This document shows, piece after piece, positions 41,083 to 50,944 of a stretch of 64,000 nt of DNA; position 1 is the stretch's first letter, and the number at the start of each line of letters is the position of its first letter. Below the pieces are notes generated by a model, which worked only from the letters and a program-made list of their open reading frames with translations, ran no database searches and was not told the DNA's origin. The position numbers and the translations under genes are program-made. Source of the DNA: Prolixibacteraceae bacterium (GTDB lineage Bacteria > Bacteroidota > Bacteroidia > Bacteroidales > Prolixibacteraceae); contig JARKOX010000128.1 of NCBI GenBank assembly GCA_029975525.1, positions 1 to 64,000 on the forward strand, in the 5' to 3' direction.

Positions 41083-42168
41083 ATGAAAGCATTTACCACC
41101 CTTCTGCTGATAACCCTTTCAGCCATCCTTTTGCAGGCCCAACCCTACCGGGGCGACCAGGCTATTGTAAAATCCGAATTCATTTACCGATCCGAAGATG
41201 TCAAATTTCCAAGTTGCCATGCTTCAACAATTGCCGAAACCCAGGAGGGACTCCTGGCTGCCTGGTTTGGAGGAACTGCCGAAAAGGATCCGGACGTGGG
41301 CATTTGGATCAGCCGGTTCTCAAACGGAAAATGGTCGGTTCCCACGGAAGTAGCCAACGGCGTTCAAAATGAAAGTTTAAGGTATCCGACCTGGAATCCG
41401 GTGCTTTTTAACGCCGGCAAAGAGATCATCCTGTTCTACAAAGTGGGGCCCAACTGTTCCGACTGGTGGGGCGAATACATTACCTCGTCCGACAACGGAC
41501 ACACCTGGAGCAAGCCGGTGCGCCTGCCCGACGATATCTGGGGCCCTATCAAAAACAAACCGGTGTTGCTGCCCAACGGCGAACTGCTCTGCCCGTCGAG
41601 TACCGAAAAAACAGGCTGGCAGGTTCACCTGGAAAGCACCGCCGACTGGGGCAAAACATGGAAAAGAACCCCTTCGATAAATGACGGGAAAGAGGTCGGG
41701 GCCATCCAGCCTACCGTCCTGATACATTCGGGCAACAAACTCCAGATTTTATGCCGGAGCACCAATAAAATGATCCTCTCGTCCTGGTCCAGCGACCTGG
41801 GCAAAACCTGGAGCAAACTGGAGCCGATCCAGCTCCCCAATCCCAACTCCGGCATCGACGGTGTTGCCCTGCAGGATGGCCGTCATGCCTTGGTTTACAA
41901 CCACGTCAAACCAGCCGAAAAATGGGGCGACCGTAACATTTTGAACCTGGCCCTTTCCAGCAACGGAAAAAAGTGGAAAGCTGCCCTCCTGCTTGAAAAT
42001 GACCCGGATGCCGACACCGAATACTCCTACCCGGCGATTATCCAGGCCAGCAACGGGCTGCTCCACATCACCTACACCTGGAACCGGAAGCTGATCAAAC
42101 ACGTGGTGGTGGATCCCTCCAAACTGACGACCAGGCCGATGGTGAAAGGTTCGTGGCCGACGGAATAG
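41083..42168 (+). CDS. Secreted BNR/Asp-box beta-propeller (sialidase-like fold) protein
   Basis: 361 aa; signal peptide; CHASTIAETQEGLLAAWFGGTAEKDPDVGIW, SSDNGHTWSKP, TADWGKTWKR Asp boxes. Confidence 0.82.
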   Translation: MKAFTTLLLITLSAILLQAQPYRGDQAIVKSEFIYRSEDVKFPSCHASTIAETQEGLLAAWFGGTAEKDPDVGIWISRFSNGKWSVPTEVANGVQNESLRYPTWNPVLFNAGKEIILFYKVGPNCSDWWGEYITSSDNGHTWSKPVRLPDDIWGPIKNKPVLLPNGELLCPSSTEKTGWQVHLESTADWGKTWKRTPSINDGKEVGAIQPTVLIHSGNKLQILCRSTNKMILSSWSSDLGKTWSKLEPIQLPNPNSGIDGVALQDGRHALVYNHVKPAEKWGDRNILNLALSSNGKKWKAALLLENDPDADTEYSYPAIIQASNGLLHITYTWNRKLIKHVVVDPSKLTTRPMVKGSWPTE

Positions 42169-42237
42169 TCCGCGCTTTTTTTGGGACCGGTTAGCTGCGA
42201 GGACCGGATGACTGTTTTGACTTTTAATTCCAAAAAA

Positions 42238-44211
42238 ATGATCAGAAAAAAAATATTCCGGATACCCCTCCTGATAGCGGCTGGAATAATGATATCCGCC
42301 CTGGGGGTTTCCCTCCGGGCCAATGAACCCCTCAGACTGAAGTACAACCATCCCGGGCTCCTGACCGACCTGGGGGTTGGTTTGTGGGCCTGGCCGTTCC
42401 CGGTCGATTATGACCACGACGGCGATTACGATCTGGTGGTGAACTGTCCGGATGTCCCCTACAACGGCATCTGGTATTTCGAAAATTCAGGGGGAAAGGC
42501 GAACCCGGTTTTTAAAGCGCCGGTCTGGCTGGCTCCTGCCGTGAAAAACATTCAGTTTTCGGACGTGAATGGCAAACTGGTGGTTATGACGCCCGGCGTA
42601 GTTTACAGCGATTTTCTGAAGTTGTTTGCCCAATCGCCCGACACAGTGTTCCATCCCGCTTTTTACAAAGAGCTGAGTGAAAAATCGAGGTTCAATTTAT
42701 GGCGGATGGTGGATTACGAAGGCGACGGCGACCAGGATTTTATTGTGGCCATCGACGACTGGTCGGATTATGGCTGGGACAATGCCTTTGACGAAAAGGG
42801 AACCTGGAAAAACGGTCCGATTCATGGGTACATCTACCTCATTGAACAAACCGCTCCGAACGAATATGCACCTCCCCGGCACCTCAAAGCCGGCGGCAAA
42901 AAAATCGACCTCTACGGAGTTTCCGGTGCCAACTTCTTCGATTTCGACAACGACGGCGACCTGGATATCATCATGGGAGAATTTGTCGACCGGATCACCT
43001 GGTTCGAAAACATCGGGAGCCGGACCCAACCAGTTTATGCCGAAGGCAGGTTTTTGAAAGTGGAAGGCAAAACCTTCCGGGTCGACCTGGAAATGTTTAT
43101 TTCCAATGCGGTGGACTGGGATCACGACGGTTATATCGACCTGATTATTGGCGAAGAGGATGGCCGGGTTTTCTGGTTAAAAAACAGCGGAAAGAAAACC
43201 CCGGACGGACCAGTCTTTGAAAAGCCGGTCTATTTTCAGCAGGAAGCCGGCGACCTGAAATTTGGCGCATTGGTTACCCCGTACAGTATTGATTGGGATA
43301 ACGACGGCGACGAAGATCTGATCTGTGGAAATACGGCCGGCTACATCGGTTTTATTGAAAACCTCGACGGAGGGAATCCGCCCCAATGGGCCAATCCGGT
43401 TTACCTCAAAGCCGAAGGAAAAACCATCCGCATCATGGCCGGAGAGAACGGCTCCATTCAGGGACCGGCCGAAAAAAAATGGGGCTACACTACCCTGTCG
43501 GTCGTTGACTGGAACTGTGACGGCTTGCCGGATATTGTTGCCAACTCCATTTGGGGAAAAATCGAATGGTATGAAAACAAGGGAACCCGGTCGAAACCCC
43601 GGCTGGCGGCCGCCCAACCCGTTGAAGTGGAATGGTCCGGCGTCAATCCCAAACCCGCCTGGAACTGGTGGAACCCGCCGGGAAAAAACCTCGTGACCCT
43701 TTGGCGCACCACTCCGCTGGTCTACGACTGGAACCAGGATGGCCTGCCCGACCTGGTGATGCCTGACCACGAAGGCTACCTGGCGTTCTGGGAACGGGTC
43801 CGGGAAAACAAAACGCTGAAACTGCTGCCCGGCAAACGGATTTTTACGGCCGAAGAGCACACCACTCCGACCGACCAGTTTACCAACGACGAGGAAGGCC
43901 GGTTACGCCTCAGCACCAAAACCGCCGGTGGATCGGGCCGGAGAAATTACTGCATTGCCGACTGGGACGGTGATGGTCTGCCCGATCTGCTGGTAAACAG
44001 TGTAAACATCTCCTTCCTGAAAAACAAAGGAGTCCGGAACGGAAAAGTTGTCCTAGAAAACAAAGGCCCGCTGCTAACCAAAAAAATGGCCGGCCATTCC
44101 ACCTCGCCTACGGTGGTTGACTGGGACCGGAACGGAATTCCCGACCTGCTCTTCGGAGCCGAAGACGGGCATCTTTATTATTACCCCAACGACCAGTTTA
44201 AGAAGAAGTAA
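42238..44211 (+). CDS. Secreted FG-GAP/VCBS-repeat beta-propeller protein
   Basis: Repeated DxDxDGxxD motifs: DYDHDGDYD, DFDNDGDLD, DWDHDGYID, DWDNDGDED, DWNCDGLPD, DWNQDGLPD, DWDGDGLPD; start set at MIRKKIFRIP. Confidence 0.85.
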   Translation: MIRKKIFRIPLLIAAGIMISALGVSLRANEPLRLKYNHPGLLTDLGVGLWAWPFPVDYDHDGDYDLVVNCPDVPYNGIWYFENSGGKANPVFKAPVWLAPAVKNIQFSDVNGKLVVMTPGVVYSDFLKLFAQSPDTVFHPAFYKELSEKSRFNLWRMVDYEGDGDQDFIVAIDDWSDYGWDNAFDEKGTWKNGPIHGYIYLIEQTAPNEYAPPRHLKAGGKKIDLYGVSGANFFDFDNDGDLDIIMGEFVDRITWFENIGSRTQPVYAEGRFLKVEGKTFRVDLEMFISNAVDWDHDGYIDLIIGEEDGRVFWLKNSGKKTPDGPVFEKPVYFQQEAGDLKFGALVTPYSIDWDNDGDEDLICGNTAGYIGFIENLDGGNPPQWANPVYLKAEGKTIRIMAGENGSIQGPAEKKWGYTTLSVVDWNCDGLPDIVANSIWGKIEWYENKGTRSKPRLAAAQPVEVEWSGVNPKPAWNWWNPPGKNLVTLWRTTPLVYDWNQDGLPDLVMPDHEGYLAFWERVRENKTLKLLPGKRIFTAEEHTTPTDQFTNDEEGRLRLSTKTAGGSGRRNYCIADWDGDGLPDLLVNSVNISFLKNKGVRNGKVVLENKGPLLTKKMAGHSTSPTVVDWDRNGIPDLLFGAEDGHLYYYPNDQFKKK

Positions 44212-44284
44212 AGAGGACGCTTCCGTCAAAATCACGGAACAGCTCCGTCAACAAACAGTGATTTGACCAGTAAAAATCAACCAT

Positions 44285-46426
44285 ATGCAACACCATTTCA
44301 GAAATAACACCGGGCAGCTTCTCCGCCTTAAAACGGCCGGAATAGCTGTCCTGCTGCTTTTGACCGGCTCCGCAGCTTTCGGACAAAAGAAAAAAGCGGC
44401 AACAACCAGCCCAAAAGCCACTTTTCAGGCTGAATATATTTTTCCTTTCCAGACGCAGCATGTGCATAGCAGTTCGGTGGTCGAACTGCCCAACGGCGAC
44501 TTGCTGTGCTGCTGGTTCCAGGGGTCGGGCGAACGAAGCGCCAATGATGTGGCCATCAAAGGCGCCCGGCTGAAAAAAGGGGAAACCCGGTGGAGCGAAC
44601 CTTTTGTTTTGGCCGACACCCCCGACAATCCCGACTGCAACCCGGTGCTGTTCCTCGACAACAGCAACCGGCTGCATCTCACCTGGATTGTGGTGATGGC
44701 CAACCAATGGGAATCGTCGCTGCTGAAAACACGCATTTCGACCGATTACCTGGGGGCCGGCGCTCCGAAGTGGAACTGGCAGGATGTCATCCTGCTGAAA
44801 CCCGGTGAAGAGTTTGCCCGAAGTATCCCGGAACAGTTTAAAAAACTCCCGACGCCGGAGCTGGCCTGGGGCGGTTATGCTCCCAAATACGAAGCGCAAA
44901 TTGCCGCTGCAGCCAAAGATCCGGTCAAACGTGAAACGGGCTGGATGGGACGCATCAAACCGACGATTTTGTCGGGCGGACGAATCCTGTTGCCGCTCTA
45001 TTCCGACGGCTACAACCTCTCGCTGGTCGCCATTTCCGACGACAATGCCGAAACCTGGAAACCCAGTCTGCCCATTGTGGGCCGCGGAAATATCCAGCCC
45101 GCCATCCTGCGCAAAAAAGATGGCAGCCTGGTTGCCTACATGCGCGACAACGGCGATGCCCCGGGGCGCATCCAGAAAAGTATTTCTACCGACAACGGCT
45201 ACACCTGGACACCGTGCGAAAAAACCACGCTCCCCAATCCGGGCGCCAGCGTGGATGCCCTGGCGCTGAACGATGGCCGCTGGGTTATGATTTACAACGA
45301 CCTGGAAGAGGGCCGTTACCGGCTGGCCGTCAGCCTTTCGGAAGATGAAGGCGCCACCTGGAAATACACCCGGTATCTCGAAAACAACCGGGAAGGCGGT
45401 TTTTCATATCCATCCATTATTCAGTCACGGGACGGAAAAATTCACGCCACCTACTCTTATCACGTTAAAAATGAGAAAACCATCAAACAGGTCAGTTTTC
45501 CGGCCGACTGGGTCATGGAACAGCCCGCCGCTACGACCAATGCCGAAAAACTGGGATTTCCGAAGGGGAAAAAGGTCATCCTGCTCCACATGGACGACCT
45601 GGGGATGTGCGACGAGGCTAACCAATCGGGAGAGTTTTACATGCAGAACGGCTTTGTCAACTCCGGCGCGGTGATGATGCCCTGTCCATATGCCAAACCG
45701 TTTATCGACTGGGCCAAAAAGAACCCGAAAGCCGATGTCGGCGTGCACCTCACCCTCACCAGCGAATGGAAAACCTACCGCTGGCCCTCGGTTACCAGTC
45801 CCGCCCAAGTTCCGGGTTTAATTGACCCCGAAGGGAAGCTCTGGCGCGATGTTCCGGAGGTGGTGGCCCACGCCACGGCCGCCGAGGTGGAAACCGAAAT
45901 CCGTGCCCAGATTGATCAGATGATCGCCCTGGGTCACCGTCCCACGCATATGGACACCCACATGGGAACCCTCTACGGATCGCCCGAATATGTCAAAGTA
46001 TTCCTGAAAGTGGCCGAAGAATATGGGATACCCGCCAACGCCATCGATTTGTCGGACCCCAAAGTGGCAAACAAATTCAAAGCGATGGGATATCCCATTT
46101 CTGAAGCGATGACCGCCCTGATGGACCGCTATTCGCTGCCCAAACTCGACGATTTCGGCAGTGTTCCGAACGGAAAAACCTATGCCGAGAAGAAGGAAAA
46201 CTTCATCAAACTGGTCAATTCTCTTGAAAACGGACTGACCGAAATCATCTTCCACCCGTCGGTCGAGACGGAAAACCTCAAAAGTATCACCGGGTCATGG
46301 CAGCAGCGGGTTTGGGAGGCCCAAATGTTTTCCGATCCCGAAATCCGGAAGTTTTTGGCCGGCCAGAATATTATCCTGACCGACTGGAAAGATATTATGA
46401 ACCGCTTTAACCAACAAAAAAGATAG
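44285..46426 (+). CDS. BNR beta-propeller fused to ChbG/HpnK (YdjC-like) carbohydrate deacetylase
   Basis: 713 aa; N-terminal HSSSVVELPNGDLLCCWFQG plus Asp boxes; C-terminal KKVILLHMDDLGMCDEANQ, ADVGVHLTLTSEW, PTHMDTHMG. Confidence 0.85.
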   Translation: MQHHFRNNTGQLLRLKTAGIAVLLLLTGSAAFGQKKKAATTSPKATFQAEYIFPFQTQHVHSSSVVELPNGDLLCCWFQGSGERSANDVAIKGARLKKGETRWSEPFVLADTPDNPDCNPVLFLDNSNRLHLTWIVVMANQWESSLLKTRISTDYLGAGAPKWNWQDVILLKPGEEFARSIPEQFKKLPTPELAWGGYAPKYEAQIAAAAKDPVKRETGWMGRIKPTILSGGRILLPLYSDGYNLSLVAISDDNAETWKPSLPIVGRGNIQPAILRKKDGSLVAYMRDNGDAPGRIQKSISTDNGYTWTPCEKTTLPNPGASVDALALNDGRWVMIYNDLEEGRYRLAVSLSEDEGATWKYTRYLENNREGGFSYPSIIQSRDGKIHATYSYHVKNEKTIKQVSFPADWVMEQPAATTNAEKLGFPKGKKVILLHMDDLGMCDEANQSGEFYMQNGFVNSGAVMMPCPYAKPFIDWAKKNPKADVGVHLTLTSEWKTYRWPSVTSPAQVPGLIDPEGKLWRDVPEVVAHATAAEVETEIRAQIDQMIALGHRPTHMDTHMGTLYGSPEYVKVFLKVAEEYGIPANAIDLSDPKVANKFKAMGYPISEAMTALMDRYSLPKLDDFGSVPNGKTYAEKKENFIKLVNSLENGLTEIIFHPSVETENLKSITGSWQQRVWEAQMFSDPEIRKFLAGQNIILTDWKDIMNRFNQQKR

Positions 46427-46639
46427 AATACGGAGCCTGACACCGTAAAAAAATTCCGGGAGGCACAGGTACCCTGCCACTATCGGGCAGCAAGGTGCGG
46501 TTGACAGCTTTCAGTTGAAAAACGTCCGGTTTTCCGGAGGGAAAAGATGAAGAAAAAACCGCAGCACCACCATCCCGGCCCAACACAAAGTCGATTCTTC
46601 TGACAAAAACCGATCAACTTACTTTGCCAGATCAGAAAA

Positions 46640-46674
46640 GAGGCTGCCTGAAAATCGGGCAGCCTCAGTTTTTG
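46640..46674. terminator. Terminator-like hairpin
   Basis: GAGGCTGCC-TGAAAATCG-GGCAGCCTC then AGTTTTTGG. Confidence 0.6.
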
Positions 46675-46759
46675 GGTTTTGTCCAGACTGAAATGAAGGC
46701 AATAGAGCAGATTTGCAGAACAAATCGTCAACCTGCCGCACCGGCGGCAAATAGCCTTC

Positions 46760-48547
46760 CTATTTTTTCAGGCGGAAAGAGTCAACCAGGTGATTTTGGG
46801 CATCCAACGTCTGCGACACCAGCTCATTTCCGTTGATCTGCACATGCTGGTAGAGATGCCCCTTAAAATTCCGGACGGCAGCATAAGGTTCCGGGGTTCG
46901 TTCCCCTTCGCGGCTCGGAATGCCAACCGACACCATGTAGGTGGTTCCATGAGTGCCTTCCGGCACTACTTTTCCGCCTTTCATCGGTTTGGAGCGCATG
47001 TAGTAGTGAATGTGTCCTCCCAGCACCAGGTCGACCTGGTATTTATCGAACAGAGGCACCCACGCTTCCTGGATATTCAGATACGGCTCTTCCCAGTTGT
47101 AGGGCGGAAAGTGAAACATGGCAATTTTCCAGGTCGCCTTACTTTCAGCCAGCTGTTTTTCAATCCAGGCGGTGTGCGGTTCCAGGGGCGAGGTGGCGTC
47201 GATCATCAGAAACAGGGCGTTTTTGTATTGAAAGGCGTAGGTTTGCTCGGCCGGCACCCCTTCGGGAGCGTTGAGCGGGTAGCTGAACTGATCGCGGAAC
47301 AACTGTGCGCCCCGTCCGGCGCGGTTGTCGTGGTTGCCGGGAACGGCCATCAACGGAATCTGGTTGGCCACCCCGCGGGAATAGGCCCAAAGCTCATCCC
47401 ACTGGTCGCGGAACAGGCCATCGCTCACCAGGTCGCCCGCAATGGAGAAGAAAGCCACTTCGGGCCTGGTTTGGTAAGCCAGCTGCAGGATTTCGCCAAA
47501 CAGCGGGGAGTTGTGGGTGTCGCCAAACCAAAGGAAAGAGAAAACATCGTCGGAAGCAGCCGTGGTAAAAGCGTCCCCTTCCGCCCAACCGTCTCCGGCC
47601 GAATATTCGTAGGTTGTGCCGGGAGTCAGGTCTTTCAGCCGGGCGGTAAAATGGTGCACATAACGGTCGTTCATCAGCAGCCGGTCTTCCATCCGGAGTT
47701 TTTCAGCAGGTACGGTCTGTTCTTCGGCAGTTCCCTTCACCCGGTATTTCAACTGACCGGTTGCCACCGACGTATCGGTCCGCCACAACACATCGATGGT
47801 GGTTGAGGGATCGGAGCTCCAGCTCAGGTGAAACTGGTCGGGCGAGGCGGAAGCGGGAAATTTGCTTTCGCGGAAGGCCCCGATCAGGTGAGACTCGGCC
47901 GCGCGTCCCCGCACCGTGGGAAGCAGTTGTTGCCCTTTCATTTCGTCGGGGACATCGGTCAGCACCAGCTCGTCCCAGTCGTGGTAGGTAAATGCCCCGT
48001 CATCGAGGATCCCGACATACTGGCTGGCGGGGAAAAAATTGCTCAGTACCAGCCGGTCGTTTTTATTTTGCGGCGCCACGGTTACAAAATAGTGCATGCC
48101 CAGATTCTGGTCGAACCCGTTAATTCCGAGTCCTACGGTTCCGGCATCAAATTTTTTCTGCCACACTTCGTAGGTGGTCTGTTCGTTTTTCATGGTCAGC
48201 CCGGTTTTCTGAAAACCATATTCCGGCAACCAAAAGGGCACAATTTTCTGGTTTACACTGCGCATCACCGAAACGACCACGGGCACACTGGCCTCAAAAC
48301 TCCAGTGCCGGGTTCCGAGCACTTGTCGCTCCTCCTGGTCAAACAGCTTCATCACGGCGTCGTAGTCCAGTTTTCGCAAATCGTCGGGCTGAAAATTGCG
48401 GTACAAAAAGGTCACTTTGTCGTCCATCACCTCGCTGACAGACCTTCCGGTCCCGGCAGGCTGGCAGGCTGTCATCCCGGTCAGCAGTCCGGCAGTCAAC
48501 AGTATTGAGATCAATCGTTTCACTTTTTCTCGTTTTTGAATTTGCAT
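46760..48547 (-). CDS. Purple-acid-phosphatase-like metallophosphoesterase (FN3-like N-terminal domain)
   Basis: 595 aa; FLWFGDTHNSPLFG, SIAGDLVSDG, AVPGNHDNR, LVLGGHIHYYMRS; lipoprotein-like N-terminus. Confidence 0.88.
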   Translation of the reverse strand: MQIQKREKVKRLISILLTAGLLTGMTACQPAGTGRSVSEVMDDKVTFLYRNFQPDDLRKLDYDAVMKLFDQEERQVLGTRHWSFEASVPVVVSVMRSVNQKIVPFWLPEYGFQKTGLTMKNEQTTYEVWQKKFDAGTVGLGINGFDQNLGMHYFVTVAPQNKNDRLVLSNFFPASQYVGILDDGAFTYHDWDELVLTDVPDEMKGQQLLPTVRGRAAESHLIGAFRESKFPASASPDQFHLSWSSDPSTTIDVLWRTDTSVATGQLKYRVKGTAEEQTVPAEKLRMEDRLLMNDRYVHHFTARLKDLTPGTTYEYSAGDGWAEGDAFTTAASDDVFSFLWFGDTHNSPLFGEILQLAYQTRPEVAFFSIAGDLVSDGLFRDQWDELWAYSRGVANQIPLMAVPGNHDNRAGRGAQLFRDQFSYPLNAPEGVPAEQTYAFQYKNALFLMIDATSPLEPHTAWIEKQLAESKATWKIAMFHFPPYNWEEPYLNIQEAWVPLFDKYQVDLVLGGHIHYYMRSKPMKGGKVVPEGTHGTTYMVSVGIPSREGERTPEPYAAVRNFKGHLYQHVQINGNELVSQTLDAQNHLVDSFRLKK

Positions 48548-48563
48548 GTTGCCAATAGTTGTT

Positions 48564-48608
48564 AAAAAAACAGGCGCACCTGCAGACCGTAGATCTGTCG
48601 GGTGCGCC
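48564..48608 (-). terminator. Terminator downstream of the 48655-50883 gene
   Basis: GGCGCACC...GGTGCGCC followed on the - strand by TGTTTTTTTAAC. Confidence 0.75.
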
Positions 48609-48654
48609 CTACCTAATCACCTAAAACTACCTATGATGTCGAAGCGTTGTTGTT

Positions 48655-50883
48655 TCATTTTTGCGATTCAGGTTCGCCGATCACGCCGAGGTAACGGCCA
48701 ATCCAGTAAGGCAGCAGCCAGATGTCGCCGGCGCTGTTTTCTTCCCGTCCGCCGCCGCGGCTATCCAGGTCGAAGCGGTTGGCGTTGTGTCTCGAAATCC
48801 GGAGTTCGCCCGGAGGCAGAACCTCTTTGACACTCTGTTTTCTGAAATTCGGCGCCAGCAGTTCGATGTCTTTGCGGTGGCTGTTCGAAACCGACCAGTT
48901 GATCAGGTCGATCGGATAGAGCTGCAAATACCACAACGCTTCGTCGAAATCATAATCTTCGTCGCCCACCAACGCGGTCATGATATTCCACAAGCCTTCC
49001 TTCTCCGGACGCTCGGCCTCCCAATGATCCACAATGGCTGCCTTGAATTTTGCTTTCAGCGTATCGTTAAACGCGTAGCGATACAATCCCCAGTAGCCGC
49101 AATAGTACATTTCGTCATCCGAATGGTTCCAGCCGTCCGACAGCTCTTTGCTCATTTCATCGGCATCAGCGGGCGCCATCCCGATTTCGCTCATCGGCCG
49201 CATCAGGTTTTCAAGATAGCCGTGTTCGTTCATCAGATAGAAAGCAGCCTCGCGGTATTTCTCTTTTTGGGTGAAATGATAGGCCGTTTGCAGCATCCCG
49301 ATGATATTGGAGGAGTTGATCTTGCGGTCGCCCACCATCAGCGGGAAGGAGTTGACATATTCGGGGTTCCAGCGTCCCCAGCGGGTAGGTTTGCCGTCCC
49401 AGTCGATCATATAAAAATCATTTTTCACGATGTGCGACATGAGCGTGTCGATCAGCATAACCGCTTTTGCTTTGAGCTCGGGCACCTCTACCAGCTCGGC
49501 GATGGCGCCGAAAGCAAAAATGTGGCCGATCGCCTCGTCGCTGCTGGTTGTCGATTTCCAGTCCCACTCCGGATCTTCGGCGCGGCGCCAGGGTTCGTCG
49601 TGAAATTTATATCCGGTGCGCATGTAAGAACGCGACGGGAAACCGGAGTTCAGGCCGTTGACCGTGTACAAACGTTCCATGGCATCGAGTGATTCGCGGA
49701 TGTTCTGCAGCGCTTCGGGCGATTGGGTGACGGCGTAGCGGAACGTCTGCGAAGCCAGATACATCGAGGTCCACAACCCGTCGTTGTCCGAATCTTCCAT
49801 GCTGCCGGTGGTTACATCGCCCTCCTGCATGCTGGAAACGGTGGCGTTAAACCCGTTGCGGATGTGCCGGTCGCGCACCTGCTTTTCAAAAAACAGGGCT
49901 TTGTCGTGCAGGGTCATCTCGTCGAAACAGATTTTCCCCAATCCGGCGTTGGTGAGGATCAAAACTGAATTCTCGGGACCTTTGGCAATATGCACCACCG
50001 TATCAGACGGGATCCATCTCTTGGAAGCGTAGTAGCTGAACTTGCCGTCTTCGCGGAGCTGCATCGCTCCCCAGGTCGATCCAAACCAGATGTTGCCGTT
50101 AATCTCGGCCACGGTGGTCAGTTCGGTCCAGGGCATTTTTTGCTGAATTTCGCCGATCTGCTTTTTCGTTTGGGTATCGACCAGGTAGTAGCCGTTGTTG
50201 GTTCCCACCACCAGTTTGCCGGCGGCAAGCTCCATACAGGTCACCCGGTCGTCGTTGACCACCGGGGTCAGTTCGTTTTTCGCGGGGTCAAACGTATAAA
50301 TCGATTGCTTGCCCAGGATCCAGAAGAGGTTTTGCGGTTCGTCAAATTTGATCGCCTTCACCTCGTCGCCGGGCAGCGCCCCCTCCCAGAGATTTTTTGA
50401 ATCTTTCAGCAAATGCAGCGCTTTGCCATCCGAAATCAGGAAGGAGAAATCTTTCCCGCCGGCAAAAACCGTGGCGTTGGGCAAAGTGTGGCGGGAATAG
50501 AGTTTGGCGGCCCAGGCGTTGCTGAACACCGCCTTGTCATCGAGGTAGACAAACTGGTCGTGGTAAATACCTATTCCGGCGATTTTTTTGTCAGAGGTTT
50601 GTTTGTCCTGCACATCGGTAACCAGGGTTCCGGGGAAAAGGAACTGTCCGGCACGCGGCCGCAGCAACCCTTTCGACGAATAGACCTGGATGTATCCGTT
50701 GCGGTCGGCGGCTACCGTTTTTAGCTCCGTGTCGGATGTTTCGCGGTTAAACTTGATGCTGTAGTCCTGCAAAAATGGTTTATCGGGACGGGCGGCCACT
50801 TCTTTCCGCTGCTTTTGCGCGGTACACGAGGCCATGGCAAATACTAAGCAAAGCAAGGCAAGCTGAAGTATTGTCTTTTTCAT
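48655..50883 (-). CDS. Uncharacterised lipoprotein: propeller-like N-terminus plus possible alpha/alpha-barrel C-terminus
   Basis: Start at MKKTILQLALLCLVFAMASCTAQ (lipobox); repeated VxAxxGxIWFGSTWGAMQLRED-type segments; C-terminal helical region. Confidence 0.6.
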   Translation of the reverse strand: MKKTILQLALLCLVFAMASCTAQKQRKEVAARPDKPFLQDYSIKFNRETSDTELKTVAADRNGYIQVYSSKGLLRPRAGQFLFPGTLVTDVQDKQTSDKKIAGIGIYHDQFVYLDDKAVFSNAWAAKLYSRHTLPNATVFAGGKDFSFLISDGKALHLLKDSKNLWEGALPGDEVKAIKFDEPQNLFWILGKQSIYTFDPAKNELTPVVNDDRVTCMELAAGKLVVGTNNGYYLVDTQTKKQIGEIQQKMPWTELTTVAEINGNIWFGSTWGAMQLREDGKFSYYASKRWIPSDTVVHIAKGPENSVLILTNAGLGKICFDEMTLHDKALFFEKQVRDRHIRNGFNATVSSMQEGDVTTGSMEDSDNDGLWTSMYLASQTFRYAVTQSPEALQNIRESLDAMERLYTVNGLNSGFPSRSYMRTGYKFHDEPWRRAEDPEWDWKSTTSSDEAIGHIFAFGAIAELVEVPELKAKAVMLIDTLMSHIVKNDFYMIDWDGKPTRWGRWNPEYVNSFPLMVGDRKINSSNIIGMLQTAYHFTQKEKYREAAFYLMNEHGYLENLMRPMSEIGMAPADADEMSKELSDGWNHSDDEMYYCGYWGLYRYAFNDTLKAKFKAAIVDHWEAERPEKEGLWNIMTALVGDEDYDFDEALWYLQLYPIDLINWSVSNSHRKDIELLAPNFRKQSVKEVLPPGELRISRHNANRFDLDSRGGGREENSAGDIWLLPYWIGRYLGVIGEPESQK

Positions 50884-50944
50884 TTCTATTGATTTTTGTT
50901 GATTTATAGTATTTTTCAACCCGTTTAAGGCTGATCGTCTTGTT

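Noticed and set aside
39919-46426. Sialic-acid catabolism operon (NanA plus sialidases)
   Set aside because: The aldolase has LGTTGE (general DapA superfamily) rather than a clear NanA signature, and no NanE, NanK or NanT-type set is visible. The BNR fold alone does not prove sialidase activity.
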